From Rhizophlyctis rosea (taxonomy: Eukaryota > Chytridiomycota > Chytridiomycetes > Rhizophlyctidales > Rhizophlyctidaceae), in the NCBI GenBank assembly GCA_027596075.1, contig JADGJC010000079.1:56884-120883 (forward strand): DNA of 64,000 nt, read 5' to 3'. The notes below the pieces were generated by a model. It did not search any database. It had not been told where the DNA came from and saw only the letters and a program-made list of their open reading frames with translations. Positions within the stretch are counted from its first letter, which is position 1. Every line of letters starts with the position of its first letter. Shown one piece after another: positions 44,612 to 56,025 of the stretch. Made by a program: the position numbers and the translations under genes.

Positions 44612-45091
44612 ATGTTCCTACTGGGTCCCTTCATAGCCCTAATACCCTTCCTCCTTTACGCCCGCACCTGCATCCCCACAAAAGACGCCTTCATCAAAGA
44701 AATTATCTCCTTCACCGCCAAACAAATATCCAAACACCGCGACTGCAAAAAGTGCCGCAAAGTCTCCTGCAACAGATGCTCCAAGTACTCCCGCATGTAC
44801 AATAGAGTATACACGCAACTAGATTTCGTCAGATATGTGAAGAAGGATGTGTATTGTCTGGCGGAGGCGACGACGCGGCAGGGAGATAAGTTTAGTTTTA
44901 AGGGCGGGTTTGGGTGTTGGAGGTGTGAGGGGTATGCGCCGAGAAGTCCTGCGAGGGAGGCGGAGTGTAGGAGGTTGAAGGGGGAGATTGATGGGCATTT
45001 GGCGACGAGTGCGTTCAAGTTGCAGTGTTGGTGGTATGCATATTTGGCGTGTTCGCTGTGGTTGTTCTTCCGATTTCGCATTCGGTGGTGA
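44612..45091 (+). CDS. Small Cys-rich membrane protein, unknown
   Basis: Single exon, 159 residues. A hydrophobic N-terminus (MFLLGPFIALIPFLLYA) and a C-terminal hydrophobic segment (WWYAYLACSLWLFF) flank a basic, Cys-rich middle with CKKC, CNRC and CWRC pairs, which could hold metal. The codon pattern supports a real gene: C-ending codons to about 44830, G/T-ending after, the same switch seen in recognised genes of this window. No family recognised. Confidence 0.5.
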   Translation: MFLLGPFIALIPFLLYARTCIPTKDAFIKEIISFTAKQISKHRDCKKCRKVSCNRCSKYSRMYNRVYTQLDFVRYVKKDVYCLAEATTRQGDKFSFKGGFGCWRCEGYAPRSPAREAECRRLKGEIDGHLATSAFKLQCWWYAYLACSLWLFFRFRIRW

Positions 45092-45733
45092 TGGCGGTTT
45101 TTGGTTCGCTGGGTAAGAGTCTGCGTGTAATTGCAGAGTCGTTGCAAACTATCTTGACATGTCAAGCTTGTAGCATTCCAGTTCCAACGACTTTTCACAC
45201 ATTCTCATACGCACAAAACCATTCCAACAACATCCTGTCTTTCATCATACTTGCCCTCGGCCGTACGGTCAGCTTGCCGTTACACACTTGCAGCTCAACT
45301 CCATATCAAATCCACATCAGGTCCGCACTGTGTTACCCCACACCGGCGCGCCAGGCACCCAACACTCGCATCACTCCACCACGTCCCTCTCATCCGCACG
45401 TCCAATCGCACCTGTCATATTTTAGAACCATCTATCTCATGCAAAATACACATATCGCACTTCGGACCATTATCGTTTCTCAAAAGTGATACTTGTGCAA
45501 ATTGAACATGATGTGATTTGATATCTATGGATGAGTGATATCTGTATGGCTTCTGAGTTGTCACATTCTTCCGCAGTTTGAGATAACAATGGGCTTGAAG
45601 TGGGTGAGTGGAAAAGTAGTGATGATATTTACATGCGTATTCTATTCTGGATTACAAGTTGAAGATATTAGATACATGATTGGAGAGTGTTCAACGAAGA
45701 TGGGAAGATATGATGTAAGAATGGTCAACCGCA
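45092..45733. other. Intergenic region
   Basis: Between convergent genes; no supported feature. Confidence 0.55.
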
Positions 45734-46051
45734 TTATTTCCAAGGAGACTCCATGCCCATTGAGGCATATAACTTCCTCATGTCTTCCTTCCGTTCTTGG
45801 CCCGCTATTTTGCTTTGCTCCCTTCGTTTTACGAACTGTTTACAATGAAAGAAAATACGGGCAGTCAGACTGAACAAGTATTTTGATGGTGTGAAGGTCA
45901 GCCTTCTCGAACGCACCTCACTCTGCATGCACTCATCAAAGATCTTCTTCAAGTGGTCGCATCTGCCCAATACCTTGCCCCACAAACTTGTTTCATTGAG
46001 GCACCCGCGGAATTCCTTCGAGATTTCTTGGCATGCGTCTGGGAGAGTCAT
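45734..46051 (-). CDS. Twin CX9C mitochondrial protein (CMC1/CMC2-like)
   Basis: Exons 46051-45917 and 45835-45734, joined by an 81-nt phase-0 intron (GTGCGT..AAACAG), give 78 residues. The intron has no in-frame stop, so an unspliced reading also stays open but adds 27 unlike residues. Two exact CX9C motifs are present: CQEISKEFRGC and CDHLKKIFDEC, separated by 14 residues. The spacing and the basic C-terminus (KRREQSKIAGQ) fit the CMC family. These are imported into the mitochondrial intermembrane space by Mia40 and help assemble cytochrome c oxidase. CMC2 is the closer fit by layout, but CMC1 cannot be excluded. Confidence 0.8.
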   Translation of the reverse strand: MTLPDACQEISKEFRGCLNETSLWGKVLGRCDHLKKIFDECMQSEVRSRRLTFTPSKYLFSLTARIFFHCKQFVKRREQSKIAGQERKEDMRKLYASMGMESPWK

Positions 46052-46684
46052 GATGGGGATATGCGAAGGATGGGATGGAGGCTGTTTGTTGAATGAGTCT
46101 TAAAATTAATGGGGTTCATAATTGCGTTGAAAGTAGAAAGTTTTGCAAGTTACAAGTAATCTACTGCTGCTGTGAGAACCTCTCAGCCCCCCAGGGATAG
46201 TAGAGAAGGTCCAGGGGAATCCACGATACACTCCAGTTTGGTACCAAGGGCTTCCCGCCCGCGTCTTCCAAAAAACTGGCATTTATAAGGTGCGAACCTT
46301 CGGCTCGCCACAAGGCACGCTGGTTCACACAACGGCATCACAAGACCCATTTGGTCAGAAGCTGTCCGAGACTTACCTGTGGTGAAGAATGTTGTGGCCG
46401 ATAAGGTTGGACAGGCTTTTTTGGGGCTGAGAATGTCTCAAAGAGCTGGCTATTGTGTTCGTTGTTCACGTAGTTGAATCCCGCCGTGGGTGAGGAAGAT
46501 TTGATAGATCAGCGAAATGGAAGTGAAAAGTTTGTGAGTCAATCGAACGCAAGTAAACACGGCCCGAGAAGGCGGAACCGCTGGTGGTGTTACATGGCGA
46601 CCGCCACAACCTCCGTGATCCTCTGCCAAATTCCTGCCAATCCTCACATGCGGACGTTCCCATGAGCATTGCCGATTGTTAACA
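46052..46684. other. Intergenic region with one mini-hairpin
   Basis: Divergent promoter space between the CX9C and KBP genes. It holds a hairpin at 46292-46308. Confidence 0.55.
46292..46308. repeat. Mini-hairpin with TTC loop
   Basis: GCGAACC-TTC-GGCTCGC: a 7-bp stem with one A/C mismatch and a TTC loop, the same style as the cluster in INSIG intron 1. Confidence 0.5.
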
Positions 46685-49378
46685 ATGTTGTCGAACCCAC
46701 CCCAAAACGCCTTGCCAAGCGACGATAAGGAGGGTTCAACAGCTCTTGGGCCCGTGGGTCACTTCCTCACCTCTGCAAGCTTCAGCGAACAATATGCGGC
46801 CTATGGGAAGCACAAAAGTGAAGCCAACAGCCCAGACCACCCCTTCAAGTCTCTGTACGAAGCCCGGGACGTTTTGGTAAGTTGGGCTATATCATACCAC
46901 ACACCCAGGTCGTTTATGCTTGACTCCATTGTTTCTTGTAAAGATATCATTGAAAGACGCGTTAACGAAAACCGAAGAAGGCACTGAAGGAGAGGTAAAC
47001 AAACAAAGGAAATTTGTGCATTCGGAACTTGGCCAAACACTAACTTCTTTCCATAGTTGAAACGGCTATCCCTGGCAGTCCTGGATCATCATTTGGGTGT
47101 AATACATATTCAGACGGAGGAACGGTCAGCTGGCGAAAAGGCACTGGGTTCTAGGTAGCGTACTGATTGACAACCGCGCAGACAACTCTGATCCTGAAGA
47201 CAACAACAGTATCGTTGCACTGAGAGCCCATGCCTCAGACCCTGGTTATTGTCATGTTCTGATTGATTCTCTGAATCAACTGGGCATTCTTTGGTCAGAC
47301 TGGGGGTGCGTCACATTCATGAACCGCAAGCTACATGCGAACCTGACCCATGCCATGTTAGGGAGCACCGACGCGCCATTGAGCATCTTGCGGAAGCTGA
47401 AGGGTTATTTAATGTATTCAAGCGCGGTGGCAAAGGAGTTCCGATACAAGAGTGAGTGAATGTGTTGTTTAGGTACTCAGCGCCAACTGACCCAGACCCT
47501 TCAGTCCCTTGGATAAACGGACAGCAATATCTGACGAAGAAAGATGGAAATCATTCGAAGATTTGCATACACATACATTGTTCTTTTTGGCACAAGTGTA
47601 TGGTTTGTTGGAGTTGAAGGATAACGTCGGTTTGGATCTGGAGCTGGACCCCAATGCGGACACTGAAAAAATATCAACCAGTCAGCGGAATACTGCCGAA
47701 TGACTCTCAAACGACAACTGCAGACGAAGGACATAAACAGATTGGTATGGGAAGAGTAATGCAATTGTTTTCTCTGTAATGCTCAACCGATGCACATTGT
47801 GGGTCACAGACATGGGCATTGGATTGCATGAGCCTATCCCAATACTATACGTCAATGTCTGCTTATCCGCAAGCACATCATTGCCTCAGTAAGTACCTTA
47901 TGAAATATATCAACAGACTGGATCCTTACATTCTTGTTCGGTTGCAGCTGCTGCAGAACATATGCTTTCATTGATTGACGCATCCAGTCTTGCCAAAGCA
48001 AAAGCAGAAGCAGATGGGGAGACGGTGGAGGAAAATCCACTGGCTCGTGCGGAAGCAGATCTTGCGTAAGTTGGCAAGTTTGAGTTGATTAGTCTGGAGG
48101 CTGCCGACCTGATTTCTGTTTGGCAGATGGATCTGGGGGAGCTTCTACCTGGAGGCGTTGAAGACTTCGGTGTAAGTGCTAATGAGTGGCAGATTCTGAT
48201 GGCATGGAGTAACACTTTATAAAACTTCAAAGCGAGAGATACGTTGACAATGATGAAGAAGAAGACATAACGGCACCAACAGATGATTTGAGGTAGATAC
48301 GCATGTGGTGGAGAACGACAACTTCAATCAACTGATATATGATCATGCAGCTCGCATTTAGCTGCCATGAATCTGTTTGATGAACTTGAGCTTACACCCA
48401 CCCGGCCTACCATACCGCCCAATTATGCAACATCTTCCGATGAAGCTAAACGGTTATTCTTGGAGGGGCTTACATGCCTAGAAAAGGCCAAAAGGTTTTT
48501 TGTGATTGATGGCTTTGTCACGGATCATATTCAAATTGTGCAGGTACAGTGTGTTCTTGTGGGTAACCTGTCTTCACATGCCAAAAGACTCATCCTCGGA
48601 CCGACAAAATCAGGCAATATCCCAATTGTACAAGTGTCTGGCAGCATTTGAGAAGGATCCCATCCGCCGGAGCAAGCTGACGAAGCGGAGGGCGGAGCTC
48701 CTAACACCATTGCTGAATGAGTTGAATCCGCATCACTTCATGGATTCGGTGCAGTCCATCACTTATGAGCTTGCCGCCATCTATGAAGCAATTGTTGATG
48801 CACGGATGAATGTGTGGGAGCGGACGGCGGAAACTAAGATTTATGAGGATCGGGTTAGAGATGCGTTGGAGATCAATGAACTGTAAGTTTTCGATGATCA
48901 TCATGTGTGACACAACGTGCCGATGGCTCAATGACATGCATCACAGTGTGAACAAATCGATCAAGTACTACACCGATTTCATCGCATCCTATGCAGACCC
49001 CACAACCAAGATGCTCCCGGAACCCTTCCAGGACGTGGATGATGTGAAAGCAGTCATGACCGCCCGATGGAGAGTTGCCAGATTATGGGCACGTATGCTG
49101 CCTGTGCCCTCCGACCCGGCAAAGTCTGATGAGAAGAGTTTGAGGGAAATGAAGGCGAATTGGTTGAGAAGAAGGTTTGTGAGAGTGGTTCATTTGACAT
49201 TTTGCGCGCGACATTGGAGGACTGATTGGAATTTGTGTGTAGTTATGAGCAGTATGAGAGGATATGTAATTACGATACGAGACATGGGATACCCGATTTT
49301 GATCAGGAGATGCGCGTGATTAGGGAGATGAGGTCGTTGGTTCCAGTACATATGAGGGAGGTTATGGATGGACTTTAG
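46685..49378 (+). CDS. KIF1-binding protein (KBP/KIFBP) homologue
   Basis: About 14 short exons over 2.7 kb, from 46685-46876 to 49243-49378. Core KBP signatures: EDLHTHTLFFLAQVYGLL, then AEYCRMTLKRQLQ (joined by splicing), WALDCMSLSQYYTS, AWIWGSFYLEALKTS, SHLAAMNLFDELE, ECLEKAK-like CLEKAKRFFVIDGFVTDHI, FEKDPIRRSKLTKRRAELL, LNPHHFMDSVQSITYELAAI and a final NKSIKYYTDFI..FDQEMRVIREM. KBP is a TPR-like protein that binds kinesin-3 (KIF1) motors in animals. Two frame problems remain: an extra base near 47154, and a one-base phase mismatch between 48543 and 48590. Both look like draft-sequence errors, since everything around them is conserved. One donor (GTCGGT at 47626) is unusual. Confidence 0.85.
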
Positions 49379-49673
49379 ATGGCGTGACCAAGGATACGGA
49401 TATGATTGGGATATGTACATAGTGTAAGATAACAGTAGTCTAATTGGATGAAGACTTTATACAATATGTACAAAATTAACAGATGTGCTCCGTGCGTTGG
49501 GGAGATGCGTTACTCCGACTGCCAATCACAGCGAAGAGGCAGATGTGGGTTCCGTTGAGTGGACGACGACAGGGTCAGTGGGTGTTGTGAATCACTATGT
49601 AAGGGGAGCGTCCAGTTAACGGATGCACACAGACGAAGATCAAAGCTGATGCCCCTACCAACCAGCAAGAGCT

Positions 49674-49886
49674 TCATTTATTCGAAGCTGCAGGGCTTTC
49701 AGTTGCCACTTGACCGGTTTGGCTATCCCGCCCGCTCCAGTATTGCTTCATGGGAGTGTCGAACACGTAAAATGCGGTCCAAATCGAGACCACGCCTGCA
49801 ACAGCGTAAACTTTCCATGACCGCTTCATACCGCTTTTCGGCATGTAGGTGCTCCACGAGGGGTCTTGCGCTCGTACTACTCTCAT
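49674..49886 (-). CDS. Small single-pass membrane protein, unknown
   Basis: 70 residues from ATG 49886. A basic N-terminus with Trp/Tyr (PSWSTYMPKSGMKRSWK) precedes one hydrophobic segment (VYAVAGVVSIWTAFYVF) and a polar tail. The size and layout resemble small mitochondrial inner-membrane assembly proteins, but no family is recognised. Start codons of this gene and Cdc20 are 313 nt apart and divergent. Confidence 0.4.
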   Translation of the reverse strand: MRVVRAQDPSWSTYMPKSGMKRSWKVYAVAGVVSIWTAFYVFDTPMKQYWSGRDSQTGQVATESPAASNK

Positions 49887-50199
49887 CTTGAAAGGTGGAA
49901 TTACATGTAATTCGTGAGAAGGAGAAGGAAGAAGTGCGCTGAAACGGCCTTGAAATGGGCTGAATTGTGTGTCCAATCAATTTGGACTTGCAGTCAAGCC
50001 TCTGAGCCGTCCAATATAGTCCAGAATTGGAAGTATTGCTGCCACATGGGTGTCTGATTGATTGGAAGTTTGCACCCACAGCTCCCCACCCATTTCAACA
50101 ACCTTCATCGAATTGACGTCAACAATTCTCCCATACCCAAACGCAACTTATAACCTTGATACTTACTACATAGACAAGCACCTAATCCTTCGTCAAGTC
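49887..50199. promoter_or_regulatory. Divergent promoter region before Cdc20-like gene
   Basis: 313 nt between opposite start codons; no clear motif. Confidence 0.35.
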
Positions 50200-52054
50200 A
50201 TGCTGCAAAATTCCAAAAAGCGCAGCGCAGAAGCAGCACAACTGGATGGGCTGGGGGTCAACTCCTTCACCCCAGTCCCAATTCCAGCCAGCCCCTTTGC
50301 GACACCACAACGGACTCCACAACGAACTCCACAACGAACACCAGTGACTGCGAAACGACAAAAACTTGGGGAAGACCCGTCACCCAGCACTGGATCAGCT
50401 TCACCATATGATCGCTTCGTGACTTCGAGCCTACAAGATACCCGTATGTTTGTTTATTTACATCCAATTTTAGTCCGTCTCTCCAACAGTTTCTCTATTC
50501 CACCAGTATTCCTCACTCCCAAAATACCAAAAATCAAGCGTTCTGCATCCGACCGTCGGCAAAAGTCCAATGCCAACTCACCTCGCCGCTCATCAAGTTA
50601 CAAAAAGGGCGTTGAAGATGCTCTCGGTCTTTCCACCAGAAACGGATACACTTATACTATGTCTCCCCGACCCGATGATTCATCTCGATGGGAGAGTCCT
50701 ATCAAAGAGTCACTGTCCAACCGACGGAAGATACGGACTGAACCTGAACGCATATTGGATGCACCCGGATTGAAGAACGACTACTACATCAACGTGCTGG
50801 ATTGGTAAGCGACATTGATTCTGTAACAGAGTTGATCATGGTAATTTTCTGATTTTGGCTTCAAGGTCCGCGTACAATGTCATTACTGTGGGATTGAACA
50901 ACAAGGCATATACATGGGAAGAGGTGGGATACATGTTGTCAACATTACAGGGATGATGCCTGACGATCAACATCCTACCTTCAGAAGACGGGAAATGTCA
51001 CCGAGATACTGGCTGTGCCATGGCCCGACCATATATCTTGCATATCTTTCTCGCCATGCGGTAAACATCTGGCAATCGGATCCGAACAAGGGCTTCTCCA
51101 AATCTTTGATTTCATCGGCAAAGAGCGTAAAACCCGCTACATCTACAAAGAACTTGATGGCGTGTCCTCGCTCGGGTGGAACAAACACGGCTTACTAGCT
51201 CGAGGTGACCGGAACGGAGCCATCAAAATCTACCAACTGAAACAGAATGGGGTCAAGGAGGTCCATTCTTGGAAAGCTCCACACATCCAACGTATCGTTG
51301 CTTTGAAGTTCTCGCCGGATGGACGGACGCTTGCTAGTGGGGGAAATGATAATTTGGTGTGTTTGTGGGACATGGCGCACATGACTGATGGGCCGAGAAA
51401 GGTTCTCAAGGAACATACATCGGCTGTCAGGGCTATGGCGTGGTGTCCGTGGGAAACAAATGTGTTGGCTACGGGGGGAGGATTGGGGGACAAGACGATA
51501 AAGATCTTCAATACCATCACAGGCATGTGAAGCTCGAGACCACAGGATTGGAAAGACGACTAACAGCTATCGGTTCCGTATGAATTGCAGGGAAGTGTTT
51601 ACACAAAGTTCAAACCGAATCGCAAGGTGCGTCTGGCATGTTGTTGTGGTTATTCGCAGGGATGTCATTTATGACCCTACGAGCCCCTTACAGTATGCGC
51701 TCTCGTATGGTCTCGAGCATACCGGGAGCTTCTGTCCTCGCACGCTTCCGCCAATGAGCAGTTGGTGATTTGGAGTTACCCGTCGATGAAGAAAGTCACG
51801 ACGATGTTTGGCCATCTTAGCCGCCCGCTGTTCGTGGCTCTAAGCCCGGATGGCCAGACTGTTGTGACGGGGGCTGGGGATGAGAATTTGCGAGTGAGTT
51901 TGGAAAAAGTTGGTTTGATTGATCAAGATTTGCGCATCTTATATTCTGTTGTTGACAGTTCTGGAAGTGCTTTGAGACGAAGAAGGGACAAAAGATGCTC
52001 AAGTGTCCGTCGGCGGCACTTTTGGAAGATCCGATGCCGAATATCTTTCGATGA
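50200..52054 (+). CDS. Cdc20/Cdh1-family APC/C activator
   Basis: Seven exons: 50200-50443, 50507-50804, 50866-50923, 50985-51522, 51591-51626, 51694-51893 and 51959-52054; 489 residues. The N-terminal region has RTPQ repeats and a C-box-like DRFVTSS. Then comes the family hinge RKIRTEPERILDAPGLKNDYYINVLDW, followed by seven WD40 blades (SCISFSPCGKHLAIGSEQG, HIQRIVALKFSPDGRTLASGG, HTSAVRAMAWCPWETNVLATGG, VCALVWSRAYRELLSSHA, LVIWSYPSMKKV, SPDGQTVVTGAGDENLRFW). It would activate the anaphase-promoting complex ubiquitin ligase. Intron 4 is GC-AG (GCATGT..TTGCAG with a GACTAAC branch). The last residues are IFR instead of the usual Ile-Arg tail. Cdc20 and Cdh1 cannot be told apart here. Confidence 0.92.
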
Positions 52055-53585
52055 AGGTAGGGAGATTGTGAAGCATAGTCCGAAGCGGGGAGTTTCTGAT
52101 ATGCACGCTCCATCAGGCTTTATCACGTATTGAATGAAGTGATCTCTCGGACGTTTGTATACGCTCACAAATGCTGTGCTGATGGACAATCGTAGATAAT
52201 AATCGCAGCTGTATGTACTCTTGCTTTGTTTACAATAATGCGCAATAACATATCGTGCTTGACTCTTTGGATGAGAGCCCCTTTGCCTACGCTTTCAAGT
52301 GAATCTGAATACCTTTCCGCTGGTGGATGTGCGAGTGATCGAATATCGCGTCGATGTCTGCAGCTTTGTCAGTCGATTGACCCGAGCGCTCCTGCAGCAT
52401 GGTCTCCTTAGAACTCTTTTGACCTTGATTTGGCATGGGACATCCTCTTTCAATTTCTCGATTGTTGGGATATTGTTCATTTAGGAACAGTTCTGTGCTT
52501 AAATTGTCAATGCTACATCTTGCTGGAAAGTCAAACTGAATGAAGCAAATGGTTCTGAATTTTGGATTTTGCATCCACCATGACATTGCACAGCGAGCCC
52601 AGTTCATCTCGACTCCATGTGGCTTACGCTGTGGCATGTGCTGTGCCGCCAATGATGGAATTTCGAAGGATGTTGAGTTTGAAAGTTTGTTGGCTCCCCC
52701 GGGGCGCCTCATTGTATCAACAGCAAAAAGCTCGCAACCTCCATTCGGTTGATCCTCTTAGTTCCAACCGTCCCGTTGCGACGGAACATCGACGGCCTCC
52801 CATCAGGCTGCAAGCAAACTCACGGTCATCACCGCGCAGGGTCCCTTGCCAAGTTGGCATCCATTCGAAAGCGCGGGCGCAAAAAAGCATACAAAGTGTA
52901 GAAGCCTTCACACATTCGTCAACAAACTTCCGCGCATCCCCCCTCCTTGGACTTAACTTCCCCACACATCGAGCGGCACCTCCAAACTTGCCCCAGTGCG
53001 GTTAGGCACATGGTCGTACGCGCCTCAAACTTCTCCAACATTTCTTGAAACCTTACTTTTTTGGCAGGTGGTGTGCGAGATCAAGCCGAGCAGCGGCCGA
53101 CGATGACGCCCGAAGGTGAAGGAGACCTGGCAACAAGGTTGCATGTACTGCACACATGGGAATGAATTTGGTTATATACTTCCGACGCGGTGCCAATTAG
53201 GAAAGTGCGGTCGTGGAGAATGAAACAGGCGCGGGGACCCCTTGGCAACCTGCCGGAAGAGGTCAAAGGTCAGTAACGCTGCCCAGTAGCCTACCAGTAG
53301 CATGGCGCAGGTGTAGGGAGGAGGCAAAGAAAAGCGGGTTGAGCGAATTTTTGCATCCGCTGTAGCATCTGATGTTGGTCCTATGTACGCAATTGTGGAG
53401 AAAACTGGTCTTTCCATGGAGAGAATGAGGAAGACACGGAGGTCGCCACAGCTCTGCCCCGGTTCAGCAATGTCGTTTCTTGCATATAAAGCCCGACCGA
53501 AATTCATCCCCAGAATCGCATTCTCCAGTCACCGCCAAATACCCAATCCATTCCTTCTTCCTAGCCAACCCCACTAATCACCAAG
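52055..53585. other. Intergenic region
   Basis: No supported gene over 1.5 kb. The last 110 nt are the AA9 promoter with a TATA-like element. Confidence 0.55.
53483..53491 (+). promoter_or_regulatory. TATA-like element of the AA9 gene
   Basis: CATATAAAG about 100 nt before the ATG. Confidence 0.5.
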
Positions 53586-54692
53586 ATGCGCTTCGCTGCT
53601 GCCGCTACCATCCTCGGCCTTGCTGCCTCTGTCTCTGCTCACGCCACCGTCTACTCCGTTCACATCAACGGCGTTTCCCAAGGTCTTGGGTGCGGTGAGA
53701 ACCAATATGGCAAGCAGATTGGTGGTGCTGAGAACTCCAAGTACATCCGTTGCCCTCCCAACAACAACCCCGTCAAGGTAGGCAGACCGATCGTTGCTTC
53801 ATAAAATTTACAGCGCTCCATCCAACATGAGCTGACATCGGGATCCCAATCACGTCTTTAGGACCTCACCTCCTCTTCCGTTGCTTGCAACGTCAACAAC
53901 GCCGCTGCTCCCCAATACCTCCAAGTCCGTGGTGGGGACGCCATCACCTTTGAATGGCACCACGACTCCGCTTCCTCCTCTGACGACATTATCGCCTCCT
54001 CTCACAAGGGTCCCGTTGTTGTGTACATCGCCCCTGCCTCCTCCAACGGCTCTGGCCCCGTCTGGGTCAAGATCTATGAAGACGGAGGTAACCCCTCCAG
54101 CTGGGGTGTTGACAAGCTCATCGCCGCCCGCGGTCGCCACTACATCAACCTCCCCAACCTCGCCCCCGGCAAGTACTTGATCCGCCCCGAGTTGATCACC
54201 CTCCACGAGGCCGACACTGCCTACTCTGCCAACCCCGCCCGTGGTGTCCAACTCTACCCCAACTGCATCCAGCTCGAGGTCGTCTCCTCCGGCTCCCTCA
54301 CCCTCCCCTCCGGTGTCTCCTTCCCTGGTGCCTACACCTACTCCGACAAGGGTCTCGTCTACAACTTGTACAGCCCCGCTGGTCCCTACGTCATTCCCGG
54401 CCCTGCTGTCTGGGGCGGCGCTGCTGGTGGTGGCTACGGTCTCGGCCAAGGAAACGGCGGATCCCAACCCACTACCCGCACTACCACCACCACTCGTGCT
54501 CAAACCACCACCACGACCCGCGCCCAAACCACCACCACCACGACCCGCGCTCAAACCACCACCACGGCTTCCTCTGGTAACTGCGCGGCCAAGTATGGAC
54601 AGTGCGGTGGCCAAGGCTTCTCGGGCCCCACTTGCTGCCAATCTGGCTCTACCTGCCGTGTCTCCAATCCCTACTACTCCCAATGCTTGTAA
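53586..54692 (+). CDS. AA9 lytic polysaccharide monooxygenase with CBM1
   Basis: Exons 53586-53777 and 53862-54692, 340 residues. A signal peptide (residues 1-18) leaves [12 protein letters not shown], with His as first copper ligand. AA9 signatures follow: [13 protein letters not shown] (second His), [35 protein letters not shown], and [12 protein letters not shown], whose Tyr is the axial ligand. The domain closes with [10 protein letters not shown] linker of RAQT(n) repeats (about 270-303) joins a C-terminal CBM1 with the full Cys/aromatic pattern ([25 protein letters not shown]). It cleaves cellulose oxidatively and is secreted. Codons are strongly C-ending throughout, as in a highly expressed gene. 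Confidence 0.97.
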
Positions 54693-56025
54693 ATTGCTTG
54701 AGCCACACCAGCCGGACTGGTGGAAGTCTACAATAGGAACCGTATCTAGCTTGATTTAATTTTTCATTTCATAATGATGTAGAATTGCGAGCCTGGTGCT
54801 CCGCGTTTCAATATGTAAATCTGTATAAAGCATCTTCATTGCAGCATATCTTTGCCATTGTTTGTGCTGATGTCCTCACTTCATACCCTTTTGGTTCCTG
54901 CACATGACAAATATACTTTTGTTAATCAATCGCAAGTTTTTGAACGAATGCATTTCCATTGGGAGGACGCAAGTTTCATGCCCACGGAAAAGATTAATAA
55001 ATCATTGTTTCATACTCCGCAATTCAGGAGGTGTTATGAAGTCGCTCACTGCCGATATTTGGCGGTATCAGACACTTGTAGTCGTGTCTAATGCCGGCGG
55101 ACGTGCGTGCTTGTGTAAGGTTTTTGTAGATGAGACTGTGGATGCCCGCACTTCTTGTTGAACTGCAAGGCGTCCAATTCCCATTAATACCTTTCGGGCC
55201 TTTCGTCGTCTTTCAACGACACCGTTTCTTATTGCAAGGCCCAGATCTGGATATTTGTGTTTTTTAACCTTTTATCCCTGAGGCCGACCACTTTTGGCAT
55301 TTGGACCACTCGCGAGCATCTCTTCCCTTCAAGGACCCCTCTTCGCCATCACTTTGACTATTATCCTCTTCGTTTCCCTCTCTGTATGTCGCCAGCAGTC
55401 CAGGGCTCCTTCTCACCTTTCCTGCGCCTTTATGATACATAGATTTTCCCAAGAGGGTGTTTTCCTTCTTTCGTTCTCTTTGATTCATCTGCTGAAAGGC
55501 TTGTTATATTGTCATGCATGCATAGCATGCATCGTTTCCATGTTTGTGAGGTCCTGTTAGCGCACAAGCAACCTGTGGGAACAGATTCGGTGATAACCTA
55601 ATGCTGTGCCACCAATCCGGGCCTGCCACGACTCTTGCGAACATCCAGTCGAAAGTGAACACAGCCTCCAAGCGGTGCCTCCGAATGTCCGTCTTGTGCA
55701 ACTGCTGTTCTTCAATTCCAAAGTTCCATGGTTCAACACGCCCAACCTTCTCATGGAAACCAAGCAACGGGGTCCGAAATGAGCACTGCCTTTTGCTTGA
55801 TTGAGTCGAAGGAGAATGCGAAAGGGTCCAAATCCCCAACAATCTTGGCGTGAACGGATGGACCGGCGGTGCTTGGACACACAGTCTGCAGCCTTCTGTT
55901 TTCATAAAGACGGCTCATATCCCCCGCCATTCATGCCAAATTTCCACTGCCCAAAGACCTCCAATTGTAACAAGTTTTCGAGCGTATTTCTTACACAAAT
56001 ATATCCCGCATCATCAAAAGCCATC
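54693..56025. other. Intergenic region
   Basis: AA9 3' region, then about 1 kb without a supported gene. An in-frame extension of the next gene back to 55801 lacks a plausible start and protein-like features. Confidence 0.55.
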
